From: Pseudonocardia alni
GTDB taxonomy: Bacteria > Actinomycetota > Actinomycetes > Mycobacteriales > Pseudonocardiaceae
Direction of reading: 5' to 3'
DNA: 64,000 bases
NCBI RefSeq assembly: GCF_002813375.1
Contig: NZ_PHUJ01000003.1
Span: 806,001-870,000 of the forward strand
Shown here in pieces: positions 27,323-36,620 of the stretch; the first letter of the stretch is position 1; each line of letters opens with the position of its first letter. Position numbers and translations under genes: made by a program. Below the pieces are notes generated by a model. The model worked only from the letters and a program-made list of their open reading frames with translations, had not been told where the DNA came from and ran no database searches.

Positions 27323-28283
27323 GCCGCGTCCCGTCACGGAGATCCGGACCGTCGCCTGCATCGGCGCCGGGGTGATCGGCGCCGGCTGGGCGGCGTACTT
27401 CCTGGCCCGCGGGCTGCGGGTCCGGGCCTGGGACCCCGCCCCGGACGCCGGGGAGAAGCTGCGCCGGGTGGTCGACGCCGCCTGGCCCGCGCTCACCGAA
27501 CTGGGCCTGGCGAAGGGCGCCGACCGGGACGCGTTGTCGGTGCACCCGACCGCGGCCGAGGCCGTCGCGGGAGCGGACTTCGTGCAGGAGAGCGCCCCGG
27601 AGGACCTGGAGCTCAAGCGCGCCCTGCTGGCCGAGCTGGCCGACGCCGCCGTGGCGGCCGGGCCGGACGTGGTGGTGGCGTCGTCGACCTCGGGGTTCCC
27701 GATGACCGACATGGCGACCACCGCGGCCGAGCCGGGCCGGCTCGTCGTCGGGCACCCGTTCAATCCGCCGTACCTGATCCCGCTGGTCGAGGTCGTCGGC
27801 GGCGAGAGGACCGAGGCCTGGGCGGCGTCGCGGGCCGCGGACTTCTACCGGCACATCGGCAAGTCGGTGATCGAGATGGAGCGGGAGCTGCCGGGCTTCA
27901 TCGCGAACCGGCTGCAGGAGGCGATCTGGCGCGAGGCGCTGCACATGGTCGCCGCCGGCGAGGCCACCCCCGAGGAGATCGACCGCTCGATCACCGACGG
28001 CCCGGGGCTGCGCTGGCCGGTGCACGGTCCCTGCCTGACCTTCCACCTGGCCGGCGGCCAGGGCGGGATGGCGCACATGCTGGACCACTTCGGACCGTCG
28101 CTGAAGGCGCCGTGGACGCGTCTGGAGGCCCCGGAGCTGACTCCGCAGCTGCGCGACGACATGGTCGCCGGCGCCGAGGTCTCCGCCGGTGGGCGGCCGA
28201 TGGCGGAGCTGGTCGCCGAGCGCGACCGGGCCGTGATCGCGGTCCGCCGGGCGGTCGCCGCGGCCCGGGGGACCGCCCGGTGA
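27315..28283 (+). CDS. L-carnitine 3-dehydrogenase-like 3-hydroxyacyl dehydrogenase
   Basis: This 322-residue protein of the 3-hydroxyacyl-CoA dehydrogenase/lambda-crystallin superfamily has the NAD fold [15 protein letters not shown] at 15-29, [18 protein letters not shown], the catalytic-His segment [16 protein letters not shown] and [14 protein letters not shown]. The region with [24 protein letters not shown] and LKAPWTRL resembles characterised L-carnitine dehydrogenases. It would oxidise carnitine to 3-dehydrocarnitine with NAD. GTG 27315 overlaps the BKACE gene by eight bases and the stop overlaps the thioesterase start (GTGA). In some bacteria dehydrogenase and thioesterase are fused; here they are separate but coupled. 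Confidence 0.84.
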   Translation: MPEPRPVTEIRTVACIGAGVIGAGWAAYFLARGLRVRAWDPAPDAGEKLRRVVDAAWPALTELGLAKGADRDALSVHPTAAEAVAGADFVQESAPEDLELKRALLAELADAAVAAGPDVVVASSTSGFPMTDMATTAAEPGRLVVGHPFNPPYLIPLVEVVGGERTEAWAASRAADFYRHIGKSVIEMERELPGFIANRLQEAIWREALHMVAAGEATPEEIDRSITDGPGLRWPVHGPCLTFHLAGGQGGMAHMLDHFGPSLKAPWTRLEAPELTPQLRDDMVAGAEVSAGGRPMAELVAERDRAVIAVRRAVAAARGTAR

Positions 28284-28753
28284 GCGCGCCGCCGGTGCAC
28301 CACGACGTCGTCCGTCCCGAGTGGATCGACTACAACGGCCACTTGTCCGAGCCGTACTACGTGCTCGTGTTCGGCGACGCCACGACCGCGCTGATGGACC
28401 GGACCGGGATGGACGCCGGGTACCGCGCGGCCACCGGCCGCTCGCTGTACACCGTCGAGGCGCACGTCCGGTACCTGCGCGAGATCGGCCCGGACGCGGC
28501 GCTGGAGGTGCGGACCCGGGTCCTCGGCCGGGACGCGAAGCGGCTGCGCCTGTGGCACGAGCTGTACGTCGACGGCCGCCTGCGGGCGACCGAGGAGCTG
28601 ATGTGCCTGCACGTCGGCCCGGACGGTGCCGAGCCGTTCCCCGACGACGTCGCCGCGGCCCTCGACGCCCTCCACGTGCCCGGCGAGCCCGAGCACGCGG
28701 GCCGGTCCATCGCCGCCGTCGGCCGGGGGGAGGTGCGGCGCCCCTCGACGTGA
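28280..28753 (+). CDS. Hotdog-fold thioesterase (probable betainyl-CoA hydrolase)
   Basis: This 157-residue protein has the 4HBT hotdog pattern: RPEWIDYNGHLSEPYYVLVF, with the conserved Asp and NGH of the active site, followed by TVEAHVRYLREIGPDAALEV. It should hydrolyse an acyl-CoA; next to the BKACE and carnitine dehydrogenase genes, the expected substrate is betainyl-CoA, giving glycine betaine and CoA. The GTG start overlaps the preceding stop by GTGA, which excludes the longer upstream frame. A 56-base gap follows before the transporter genes. Confidence 0.83.
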   Translation: MSAPPVHHDVVRPEWIDYNGHLSEPYYVLVFGDATTALMDRTGMDAGYRAATGRSLYTVEAHVRYLREIGPDAALEVRTRVLGRDAKRLRLWHELYVDGRLRATEELMCLHVGPDGAEPFPDDVAAALDALHVPGEPEHAGRSIAAVGRGEVRRPST

Positions 28754-28809
28754 TGTGCCCGAGACCGCGGCCCCGGCGCGACCGGGGCCCTCTGCGAGGA
28801 GACACGTTC

Positions 28810-30366
28810 ATGATCAGCCCGACACCGGCGCGCGGCGGGTTCTCCCGCCGCCGCCTGCTGGGTGGAGCGGCCGGCCTCGCCGCGGCGGCCGTCCTGGCCG
28901 GCTGCGGCGGGCCGGCCACGGCCCGTGAGGCCGGAGCCCCCCGCCGCGGCGGGGTCCTGCGGGTGGGGGTGACCGGCGGCGGATCGTCGGACTCCCTCGA
29001 CCCGCACAGCCCCGCCACCAACCCGGACATCGCCCGCGTCGTCAGCCTCTACGAGCCCCTCGTGCGCTGGGACGACGACTACACGCTGCAGCCCGCCGTC
29101 GCCGCGTCCGTCCGCCCCGACCCCGGCGCCCGCAGCTGGACCGCGACCATCCGGCCCGGCATCACCTTCCACGACGGGCGCCCGGTGACCCCCGACGACG
29201 TCGTCGCGACCTTCCGGCGGATCACCGACCCGGCCGACCCCAAGTCCGGCGCCGCGCAGCTGGAGACGCTCACCGACGTCGTCGTGGTCGGCGACGACCG
29301 GGTCCGGTTCGTGCTCAGCGAGCCCGGGCCGGTGTTCGACCAGTACCTGGCCGAGTACAGCTGCGGGATCGTCCCGGCCGACTTCTCCGTCGACCGTCCG
29401 GTGGGTACGGGTGCGTTCCGGTTCGAGTCCTTCTCCCCCGGGCAGCAGAGCGCCTTCGTCCGCCACGACGGGTACTGGCGTCCGGACCAGCCCTGGGTCG
29501 ACCGACTGGAGCTGATCAACTTCAGCGAGGAGGACGCCCGGATCAACGCGCTGCTGTCCGGGCAGGTCGACGCGATCGACCAGGTACCGCTGTCGCTCAC
29601 CCAGGTGGTCGGCGCCTACGACTCGATCTCCCTGCTCACCGCCGAGACCGGCAGCTGGCTGCCGTTCACGATGCGGGTCGACGTCGAACCGTTCGACGAC
29701 GTCCGGGTCCGGCAGGCGCTGCGCCTGGCCACCGGCCGCGGCGAGATGGTCGCCCAGGTGCTCTCCGGCCAGGGCGTCGCCGCGGGCGACCTCTACGGCC
29801 GCTTCGACCCCGACTACCTGGACCCGCGCCGGGAGCAGGACCTGGAGCGGGCGCGCGACCTGCTGGCCGCCGCCGGGAAGCCGAACCTGTCCCTGGAGCT
29901 CGTGACCTCACCGATCCAGGCGGGCTCGGTGGAGTCGGCGCAGGTGCTGGTCACCCAGGCCCGCGCCGCCGGCATCGACATCGGGCTGCGCCGGGTGGAC
30001 ACCTCCACCTTCTTCTCCGACCAGTACCTGCAGTGGGAGTTCGCGCAGAGCTTCTGGAACACCCGCAACTACCTGCCGCAGGCCGGGTCGTCGTCGCTCC
30101 CGGACTCGCCGTTCAACGAGACGCACTGGAACGACGCCGAGTACATCCGGATCGTCCGCCGGGCCCGCGCCGAGGTGGACACGGCCCGGCGCGGCGAGCT
30201 GGTCCGCCAGGCCCAGCGCATCGAGTACGACCGCGGCGGCTACCTCATCTGGGGCTTCCCGAACCGGGTGGACGCCCACCAGACCTACGTCGGCGGGCTC
30301 GCGCCCAGCCGCACCGGGCTGTCGCTGTCCGGCTACGAGTTCCGGAAGGCATGGGTCGGCGCATGA
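28810..30366 (+). CDS. Dpp/Opp-family substrate-binding lipoprotein (SBP_bac_5)
   Basis: This 518-residue extracytoplasmic binding protein has a twin-arginine-like N-terminus (SRRRLLG at 12-18) followed by the lipobox VLAGC with Cys32. The mature part shows family segments YEPLVRWDDDYTLQPAVAAS, ITFHDGRPVTPDDVVATFRR, PVGTGAFRFESF and the domain-III stretch FDDVRVRQALRLA. GAGGAG lies eight bases before ATG 28810. It begins the second half of the operon and its stop overlaps the permease start (ATGA). The family usually binds peptides but also takes other solutes; carnitine or an acylcarnitine is inferred only from the neighbouring enzymes. Confidence 0.86.
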   Translation: MISPTPARGGFSRRRLLGGAAGLAAAAVLAGCGGPATAREAGAPRRGGVLRVGVTGGGSSDSLDPHSPATNPDIARVVSLYEPLVRWDDDYTLQPAVAASVRPDPGARSWTATIRPGITFHDGRPVTPDDVVATFRRITDPADPKSGAAQLETLTDVVVVGDDRVRFVLSEPGPVFDQYLAEYSCGIVPADFSVDRPVGTGAFRFESFSPGQQSAFVRHDGYWRPDQPWVDRLELINFSEEDARINALLSGQVDAIDQVPLSLTQVVGAYDSISLLTAETGSWLPFTMRVDVEPFDDVRVRQALRLATGRGEMVAQVLSGQGVAAGDLYGRFDPDYLDPRREQDLERARDLLAAAGKPNLSLELVTSPIQAGSVESAQVLVTQARAAGIDIGLRRVDTSTFFSDQYLQWEFAQSFWNTRNYLPQAGSSSLPDSPFNETHWNDAEYIRIVRRARAEVDTARRGELVRQAQRIEYDRGGYLIWGFPNRVDAHQTYVGGLAPSRTGLSLSGYEFRKAWVGA

Positions 30367-31331
30367 GCCTCGTGACGAGAATGATCCTCCGGCGGCTGCT
30401 GGTGAGCGTCCTGGTCCTGTTCGTGGTGTCGCTGCTGGTCTTCGCGGCGACGCTGCTGCTGCCCGGCGACCCGGCGCGCGCCATCCTCGGCCAGCAGGCC
30501 ACCCCGGAACGGGTCGCGGCGCTGACCCAGCAGCTGGGCCTGGACCGGCCGGTCTGGGAGCGCTACCTCGGCTGGCTGGGCGGCGTCCTCACCGGCGACC
30601 TCGGCTACTCCGCGGCCACCCAGGGACCGGTCACCGAGCTGCTCGGCGGCCGGATCGCGGCGTCCGGGGTGCTGCTCGTGCTGACCGCGCTCGTCGCCAC
30701 CCCGGTCGCGCTGGCGCTGGGCGCCTGGGCCGCGGTCCGCCGCGGCACCCGCACCGACTCGGCGCTGTCGGGCACCAGCCTGGTGCTGGCCGCCCTGCCC
30801 GAGTTCGTCATCGGCGTGCTGCTCGTCGTGCTGTTCGCGACCTCGGTGCTGCAGGTCCTGCCGTCGGTCACGATCGCCCGCCCCGGCGAGCCCGTGTGGG
30901 CCCGCCCCGGGCAGCTCGTGCTGCCGGTGCTGACCCTGGCGCTGGTCGTGATCCCCTACGTCGTCCGGATGACCCGGGCGACGCTGTCGGAGACCTTCGA
31001 CACCGGGTTCGTCGAGATGGCCCGGCTCAAGGGGCTGCCCGAGCGCACGGTGCTGCTGCGCCACGCCGTCCCGCACACGATCGGGCCGGTCGCGCAGGTG
31101 CTGGCACTGCAGCTGGCGTGGCTGGCCGGCGGCGTCGTGGTCGTCGAGTTCCTGTTCCGCTACCCCGGCATCGGGCAGGCGCTGATCGACGCCGTCAACA
31201 ACCGCGACGTGCAGGTGGTCCAGGCGATCTCGATGCTGATCGCCGCGTTCTACGTCGTGGTCAACCTGGCCGCCGACGTCGCCGGGATCCTGGCCGACCC
31301 GCGGATCCGTACCGCCGGAGGTATCCGATGA
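30363..31331 (+). CDS. Dpp/Opp-type ABC transporter permease, DppB-like
   Basis: This 322-residue membrane protein has the DppB layout: an N-terminal helix (RRLLVSVLVLFVVSLLVFAA), the periplasmic LLLPGDPARAILGQQATPE segment, then five more helices. The ATPase-contact EAA loop is at FVEMARLKGLPERTVLLRHA. ATG 30363 overlaps the binding-protein stop by ATGA, and the 3' end overlaps the second permease the same way. It would form the channel together with the DppC-like protein. Confidence 0.9.
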   Translation: MSLVTRMILRRLLVSVLVLFVVSLLVFAATLLLPGDPARAILGQQATPERVAALTQQLGLDRPVWERYLGWLGGVLTGDLGYSAATQGPVTELLGGRIAASGVLLVLTALVATPVALALGAWAAVRRGTRTDSALSGTSLVLAALPEFVIGVLLVVLFATSVLQVLPSVTIARPGEPVWARPGQLVLPVLTLALVVIPYVVRMTRATLSETFDTGFVEMARLKGLPERTVLLRHAVPHTIGPVAQVLALQLAWLAGGVVVVEFLFRYPGIGQALIDAVNNRDVQVVQAISMLIAAFYVVVNLAADVAGILADPRIRTAGGIR

Positions 31332-32209
31332 GCGTCACCAGTCCCCCCGTCACCTCCGGCGCCGCGTCCGCACCGGCCGGACTCGTCCGGCGCACCTTCC
31401 GGCGCCGCCAGGCCCGGATCGGCGCAGCGCTGACCCTGGTCGTCGTCGCCGTCGCCCTGCTCGGGCCGACGCTCGGCCCTCTGCTGACCGGCTTCGGCGT
31501 CGACGACTTCGCCGGCCGCCCGTTCAGCTCGGACGGGGTTCTCGGCACCGACGACCTCGGGCGCGACGTGGTCGCCCGCTTCCTCGCGGGTGGTGGGCCG
31601 GTCCTGCTCTACGCGCTCGCCGCGACCGCGCTGGGCCTGGTCGGCGGTGCGGTCGCCGGCATGCTGGCCGGATACTCCGGCGGCCGGCTCGACACCCTGA
31701 TCATGCGGGGCGGCGACGTGCTGCTGTCGTTCCCGCAGCTGGTGCTGGCGCTGCTCGCGGTGGCCGTGCTCGGCTCGTCCGGCTGGCTGCTGGTGCTGGT
31801 CATCGGGATCTCGCACATCCCCCGGGTGGCCCGGGTCGCGCGGCAGGCCACGCTGTCGGTCGCCGGGCAGGACTACGTGCTGGCCGCCCGGATGTACGGC
31901 GTCCCGCGCCGCCGGATCCTCGGCACCGAGATCCTGCCGAACATCACCGGCCCGCTGATGGTGGAGCTGGGCCTGCGGTTGACCTACTCGATCGGCTACA
32001 TCGCCTCGCTGTCGTTCCTCGGTCTCGGCGTGCAGCCGCCGGCCGCGGACTGGGGTCTGCAGATCAATGAGAACCGGATCGCGCTGATCGTCGCCCCCTG
32101 GGGCGTCCTGCTGCCGGTGCTGGCCATCGCGGTCCTCACCGTCGGCACCAACATGATCACCGACGCCCTCGCCAAGGAGTCGGCCGACACCACCGGGGAG
32201 GGCGCATGA
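31328..32209 (+). CDS. Dpp/Opp-type ABC transporter permease, DppC-like
   Basis: This 293-residue membrane protein has the DppC features: a cytoplasmic basic stretch (RRTFRRRQARIG), the first helix, the conserved GVLGTDDLGRDVVARFLAGG segment, and the EAA loop YVLAARMYGVPRRRILGTEILPN. The last part, SLSFLGLGVQPPAADWG, is also typical. The ATG overlaps the upstream stop and the TGA overlaps the start of the ATPase gene, continuing the chain of ATGA junctions. Confidence 0.9.
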   Translation: MSVTSPPVTSGAASAPAGLVRRTFRRRQARIGAALTLVVVAVALLGPTLGPLLTGFGVDDFAGRPFSSDGVLGTDDLGRDVVARFLAGGGPVLLYALAATALGLVGGAVAGMLAGYSGGRLDTLIMRGGDVLLSFPQLVLALLAVAVLGSSGWLLVLVIGISHIPRVARVARQATLSVAGQDYVLAARMYGVPRRRILGTEILPNITGPLMVELGLRLTYSIGYIASLSFLGLGVQPPAADWGLQINENRIALIVAPWGVLLPVLAIAVLTVGTNMITDALAKESADTTGEGA

Positions 32210-33801
32210 CCGCCACCGCGACACCCACGATCGGCTGCACGGGCCTGCGCGTGTCCACCACCGGCGGGCGGGAGGTGCTGCACGGTGTCGACTACGCGGT
32301 CGCCCCGGGTGAGATCCTCGCGCTGGTCGGCGAGTCCGGCTCCGGGAAGACGACGGCGGCACTGGCCGCGCTCGGCCACTTCCGGACCGGGCTCGCGCAC
32401 ACCGGCGGCACGATGGCGTTCCACGGCCACACCGAGACCCACGACGACCTGCTCACCCTCGACCAGGTCACGCTGCGCGGGGTCCGCGGCCGGCTGGTCA
32501 GCTACGTGCCGCAGGACCCGGCGCTGTCGCTGAACCCGTTGCTGCGGGTCGGCACCCAGGTCGCCGAGGTGCTGGAGGCGCACTCCTGGGACGGTGACGT
32601 CACCGTCCGGGTCCGGGAGGTCCTCGCCGAGGTCGGCCTGCCCGACGACGACGCGTTCCTGGCCCGCTACCCGCACCAGCTCTCGGGCGGGCAGCAACAG
32701 CGGGTCGGGATCGCGGCCGCGTTCGCGAACCGGCCCGACGTCGTCGTGCTCGACGAGCCGACGACCGGGCTCGACGTCACCACCCAGGACCTCGTCCTGG
32801 ACACCGTGCGGGAGCTGGTGACCCGCTCGGCGACGGCGGCGCTCTACATCACCCACGACCTCGCCGTCGTCGCCGGGCTGGCGGACCGGGTGGCGGTCAT
32901 GCAGTCCGGGGAGGTCGTCGAGACCGGGCCGGTGGCCCGGGTGCTCACCGCACCCGAGCACCCGTACACGCGGGGCCTGATCGCCGCGGTGCCCGACCTG
33001 GACCGGCGTGTCGAGCGGGCACCGGTCCCGAGCGGCGACGCGGCCGGCGAGCCGGTGCTGCGGGTGTCCGGCGCCGGGAAGCGCTTCGGCGCGACCACCG
33101 TCCTCGACGGGGTGGACCTGGAACTGTGGCCGGGCGAGTGCCTGATGCTGCTGGGCGAGTCCGGCTCGGGGAAGACCACGCTGGCCCGCGGGCTGTCCGG
33201 GCTGCTGCCGCTGGACTCGGGGACGCTGACGCTCAAGGGCGAGGAGCTGGCCACCCCGCGGTCCCACGCCCAGCTGCGCAGCGTGCAGTACGTGTTCCAG
33301 AGCCCGTTCGCGTCGCTGAACCCGCGCCGGACCCTGGCCGGGTCGCTGGAGGTTCCGCTGCGCCACCTCACCGACGCCGACGCCGGCACCCGCCGGGCCC
33401 GGGTCCTGGACATGCTGCGCCAGGTACGGCTCGACGAGTCGTTCGCGGCGCGCTACCCGGGGTCGCTCTCGGGCGGCGAGCGACAGCGTGCGGCCATCGC
33501 GCGGGCCCTGGTCACCGCACCGGACGTGCTGGTGTGCGACGAGGTCACCTCGGCGCTGGACGTGTCGGTGCAGGCCGCGATCCTGGACCTGCTCGCCCTG
33601 GTCCGCCGCGAGCTGGGCACGGCGATGGTGTTCGTGACCCACAACATCGCCCTGGCCCGCGAGGTGGCCGACCGGATCGCGGTGCTGCAGGGCGGCCGGA
33701 TCGTCGAGCAGGGCACCGTCGAGGAGGTCCTGTCGAACCCCGCGAACGACTACACCCGCGAGCTGCTGGCGCACACGCCGTCGATGGCGGCGGTCCGATG
33801 A
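32206..33801 (+). CDS. Fused Dpp/Opp ABC transporter ATPase (DppD-DppF type)
   Basis: This 531-residue protein holds two complete ATPase domains. The first has Walker A GESGSGKTT near residue 42, signature LSGGQQQRVGIAAAFA, Walker B VVVLDEPTTGLD and H-loop YITHDLAVVAGLAD. The second has GESGSGKTT near 320, signature LSGGERQRAAIARALV, Walker B LVCDEVTSALD (Val in place of the usual Pro) and H-loop FVTHNIALAREVAD. The first domain ends with HPYTRGLIAAVPDL, typical of DppD. Together they replace separate DppD and DppF subunits and complete the importer. Both ends overlap neighbours by ATGA. Confidence 0.9.
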   Translation: MTATATPTIGCTGLRVSTTGGREVLHGVDYAVAPGEILALVGESGSGKTTAALAALGHFRTGLAHTGGTMAFHGHTETHDDLLTLDQVTLRGVRGRLVSYVPQDPALSLNPLLRVGTQVAEVLEAHSWDGDVTVRVREVLAEVGLPDDDAFLARYPHQLSGGQQQRVGIAAAFANRPDVVVLDEPTTGLDVTTQDLVLDTVRELVTRSATAALYITHDLAVVAGLADRVAVMQSGEVVETGPVARVLTAPEHPYTRGLIAAVPDLDRRVERAPVPSGDAAGEPVLRVSGAGKRFGATTVLDGVDLELWPGECLMLLGESGSGKTTLARGLSGLLPLDSGTLTLKGEELATPRSHAQLRSVQYVFQSPFASLNPRRTLAGSLEVPLRHLTDADAGTRRARVLDMLRQVRLDESFAARYPGSLSGGERQRAAIARALVTAPDVLVCDEVTSALDVSVQAAILDLLALVRRELGTAMVFVTHNIALAREVADRIAVLQGGRIVEQGTVEEVLSNPANDYTRELLAHTPSMAAVR

Positions 33802-34919
33802 GCGGAGGGATGAAGGGCACCGTCGCGCCCGGGTACTCCGCCGTCGCGGACGCCTTCGCCGCGGTGCTCGCCGGGAGCCGTGCCGGCGTCGCGTTCTCGG
33901 TGGTCCGCGACGGGGAGGTGCTCGTCGAGCTGCACGGCGGGCTCGCCGACCCGGCCACCGGACGGCCCTGGGAGGCGGACACGGTCGCGGTGCTGTTCTC
34001 CGGCACCAAGGGTCTGACCGCGGCCGCCTGCGCGGCGGTGTCCGACCGGCTGGAGCCGGACGCTCCGGTGGCCCGGTACTGGCCGGAGTTCGCTGCGGGC
34101 GGCAAGGAGCGCGTGACCGTCGGCCAGGTGCTCTCGCACACCGCCGGGCTGCTGTACCCCGACCCCGAGCCGGTCGGGGCCGACCGGTGGGACGACCGGG
34201 CGTGCGCCGCGGTGCTCGCCCGGCAGGAGCCGCTGTGGGAGCCGGGCACGGCGGTCGCCTACCACCCGACGACCTACGGGGCGATGACCGCGGAGCTGCT
34301 GGCGCGGGTCACCGGGCGGGACCCCCGTGCGGTCGTGCGCGACCTGGTCGCGCAGGTCCCCGGTGCCCGGGTGTTCCTGGGTGCGGCCCCGCCGGGACCG
34401 GCGCGGATCGTGCGCGACCCGGACTACCGGATCTCGACGTTCCTCACCGACCCGCGGCGTCGACGACTCGTCGAACGGATGTACCGGATGCTGCTCGAGG
34501 AGCCGGACCTGCCGAACACGAGCGTCTACCACCGGTCCGGCGGTCTGGCCGGGGCCGGCCTGGCGAGCGCCCCGTCGATGGCCCGGTTCTACGCGGCGCT
34601 GTGCCCGTCGGGCCCGGCACCGGGGGTCTCCCCGGTACCGGCCGCGGCGCTGGCCCGGGCCACCCGGACCTGGTCGGAGGGGACCGACGCGGTCAACGAC
34701 CGGCCGCTGCGGTTCGGCCTCGGCTTCGAGCTCGCCGACCCGATCGGGACCTACGGACCCGAGCCGGTCGCGTTCGGCCACTCCGGCGCGGGCGGCGGGC
34801 GGCACGGTGCCTGGCCCGAGCGGGGGCTCGGGTTCTCCTTCCTCACCAACGAGATGCGCGCCGAGGACGTCGACGACCGGGCGTCGAGCCTGCTGGCGGC
34901 GCTGCAGACCTGCGGGTGA
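33798..34919 (+). CDS. Serine hydrolase of the beta-lactamase fold (family VIII esterase-like)
   Basis: This 373-residue protein has the class C beta-lactamase/family VIII esterase layout. The nucleophile motif is SGTK (Ser and Lys of SxxK) in VLFSGTKGLTAAACA; the second motif is the tyrosine in EPGTAVAYHPTTYGAM; the third is HSGAGGG in place of the lactamase KTG. There is no signal peptide, so it acts in the cytoplasm, which argues against antibiotic resistance and for an esterase. The ATG overlaps the ATPase stop. As the last gene of a carnitine-type operon it might release carnitine from imported O-acylcarnitines; this is inference. A hairpin follows its stop. Confidence 0.8.
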   Translation: MSGGMKGTVAPGYSAVADAFAAVLAGSRAGVAFSVVRDGEVLVELHGGLADPATGRPWEADTVAVLFSGTKGLTAAACAAVSDRLEPDAPVARYWPEFAAGGKERVTVGQVLSHTAGLLYPDPEPVGADRWDDRACAAVLARQEPLWEPGTAVAYHPTTYGAMTAELLARVTGRDPRAVVRDLVAQVPGARVFLGAAPPGPARIVRDPDYRISTFLTDPRRRRLVERMYRMLLEEPDLPNTSVYHRSGGLAGAGLASAPSMARFYAALCPSGPAPGVSPVPAAALARATRTWSEGTDAVNDRPLRFGLGFELADPIGTYGPEPVAFGHSGAGGGRHGAWPERGLGFSFLTNEMRAEDVDDRASSLLAALQTCG

Positions 34920-34928
34920 GCTCCGACG

Positions 34929-34964
34929 CCGACGGGGCGCCCGCTGTGCGGACGCGCCCGTCGG
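34929..34964. terminator. Hairpin terminator at the end of the carnitine-type operon
   Basis: CCGACGGGGCGC (34929-34940) pairs with GCGCCCGTCGG (34954-34964), leaving one bulged G. It starts nine bases after the esterase stop and lies before the stop of the convergent nitroreductase gene, so it can serve both. Confidence 0.6.
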
Positions 34965-34980
34965 TGCGGTCGTGGCGCGC

Positions 34981-35622
34981 TCAGGCGAAGTCGAGCACGT
35001 CCGCGGCGTCGAGGCGGGGCAGCCGCGGGTGCCAGGCGTCCGGGCCGGGGTGGCCCAGGTTGACCACGAGCAGCGCGCGGTGCCGGCCGCCGGGGAAGAA
35101 CTCCCCGGTGACGGCGTCGGCGTCGAAGCCGGCCATCGGGCCGGTGGCGAGACCGTGCGCGCGGGCGGCGAGCAGGACGTAGCCGATCTGCAGCGAGGCG
35201 TTGAACCGCGCCATCGGCTCGCGGCCCTCACGGCCCTGGGACTCCAGGCCCTCGCGGAAGCCGGGCTTGACCGGGAACGTGGTGTCCGAGTGCTCGTGGA
35301 AGTCGAGGTCCGCGGCCAGGATCGCGATGACCGGGGCGGCCTCGGACTTGGCCCGGTTGCCCTCGGCGAGCAGCGGCAGCAGGCGCTGCTTCCCCTCGTC
35401 GCTGCGGACGAAGGTCACGCGCAGCGGCTGGGTGTTGGCCGCGGTCGGCGGCCACTGGGCCAGGTCCCACACCGCGCGGAGCGTCTCGTCGGTGACGGGC
35501 TCGTCGGTGAAGGTGTTGGCGGTGCGGGCCTCGGTGAACAGGGCGGCGCGGCCGGCCTCGTCGAGGCGGGGCAGGAGCACCGGGGAAGCGGTCTCGGCAG
35601 TCACAGAAGGTAGAGCGTTCAA
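34981..35622 (-). CDS. Nitroreductase-family protein (malonic semialdehyde reductase RutE-like)
   Basis: The protein of about 207-213 residues is a flavin-dependent nitroreductase-fold enzyme. Segments are FTEARTANTFTDEPV, LAQWPPTAANTQPLRVTFV, ARFNASLQIGYVLLAARAHGLATGPMAGFD and the C-terminal LLVVNLGHPGPDAWHPRLPRL. These match the RutE/HadB-like subgroup rather than the classical NfsA/B type. The TTG at 35622 has GGAG six bases upstream; GTG 35604 is the alternative but lacks a good site. It follows the aldose epimerase gene by 38 bases and may be the last gene of that run. The natural substrate is unknown; other pyrimidine-degradation genes are not seen. Confidence 0.78.
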   Translation of the reverse strand: MNALPSVTAETASPVLLPRLDEAGRAALFTEARTANTFTDEPVTDETLRAVWDLAQWPPTAANTQPLRVTFVRSDEGKQRLLPLLAEGNRAKSEAAPVIAILAADLDFHEHSDTTFPVKPGFREGLESQGREGREPMARFNASLQIGYVLLAARAHGLATGPMAGFDADAVTGEFFPGGRHRALLVVNLGHPGPDAWHPRLPRLDAADVLDFA

Positions 35623-35660
35623 CGACCTCTCCGGTATTCCGCTCCCGGCGATGATCCGGA

Positions 35661-36593
35661 TCACCCGGTGGCGTGGACGCCCCAGCGCAGCACCTGGGAC
35701 TCGCCGGGGACGAGCTCGATCAGGTCGGTGCCCGAGTTCAGCGCGTCCGGCGGGCAGGTCATCGGCTCGACCGCGATCGCCCGCGACGGCGTCACCGCTC
35801 CGTCCGGGCCCTGGCGCGGGAAGTCCGACGGGGTGAAGACCTGCACCCAGCCGAACGCCGCGTCGGCCCACAGCTCGGTGCCGCCGCCGTCCCGGGACCC
35901 GACGCGGTGCCGGACCCGGCCGTCGGCGCCGCCGTCCGGGCCGTCGCCGGGGGTGCAGCCACCGAACGCGCTGTCCAGGACCAGCCCGGCGAGCCGGGTC
36001 CGGGAGACCGCGCCGTCCAGCGGCCGCGCCGGGCCGTCCGGGAGCTGGTCGCGCAGCGGCAGCTCGGTCCGGGCGGACAGGGTCAGCTCCAGCTCGTCGG
36101 TCGGCACGTCACCGACCCGCAGGTACGGGTGGAAGCCGAGGCCGAACGGGACGGGCGCGTCCCCGAGGTTCTCCACGACCGTGGTGACGGTGAGCCCGTC
36201 GCGGCCGACGGCGTAGGTCACCGTGACCCGCACCGGCTGCGGCCAGCCGGGCTGCACCGGCGCGACGGCGGTCAGCGTGATCCGGTCCCCCGCCCGCTCC
36301 ACCGGGGTCCAGGTCACGTGCCGCAGCAGGCCGTGGATGGCGTTGCCGGCGTCCGGCTCGGTCAACGCGAGCTGCCTGCGGGTCCCGCGGTGGGTCCAGG
36401 CGCCGCCGCGGACCCGGTTCGGCCAGGGCGCGAGCACCGCGCCGGAGCCCTTCGGCGGGCGGGCCGTGGGCGGGTGCGGCTCGACCCGGACCCGGCCGCC
36501 CTGGGAGAAACCGGCCAGCGCCGCCCCGACCTCGTCGACCTCGGCCCGGGAGTCGCCGCTGACGATCACGAACCGTTCACCGCACGCGTCCAC
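35661..36593 (-). CDS. Aldose 1-epimerase family protein
   Basis: This 310-residue galactose-mutarotase-fold protein has the key segments PNRVRGGAW (sugar-binding Asn-Arg), AIHGLLRH with its conserved His, GLGFHPYLRVG with the second catalytic His, and the general base Glu in AIAVEPMTCPPDALN. It catalyses alpha/beta anomer exchange of aldoses. GTG 36593 has GGAG upstream. It is 27 bases downstream of the SbcC-like gene, so it may ride on that transcript. With galK about 12 kb away it may serve galactose use, but the sequence does not show this. Confidence 0.84.
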   Translation of the reverse strand: MDACGERFVIVSGDSRAEVDEVGAALAGFSQGGRVRVEPHPPTARPPKGSGAVLAPWPNRVRGGAWTHRGTRRQLALTEPDAGNAIHGLLRHVTWTPVERAGDRITLTAVAPVQPGWPQPVRVTVTYAVGRDGLTVTTVVENLGDAPVPFGLGFHPYLRVGDVPTDELELTLSARTELPLRDQLPDGPARPLDGAVSRTRLAGLVLDSAFGGCTPGDGPDGGADGRVRHRVGSRDGGGTELWADAAFGWVQVFTPSDFPRQGPDGAVTPSRAIAVEPMTCPPDALNSGTDLIELVPGESQVLRWGVHATG

Positions 36594-36620
36594 GTCGGTG
36601 AGTCTCCGTGATCGCTCCGC

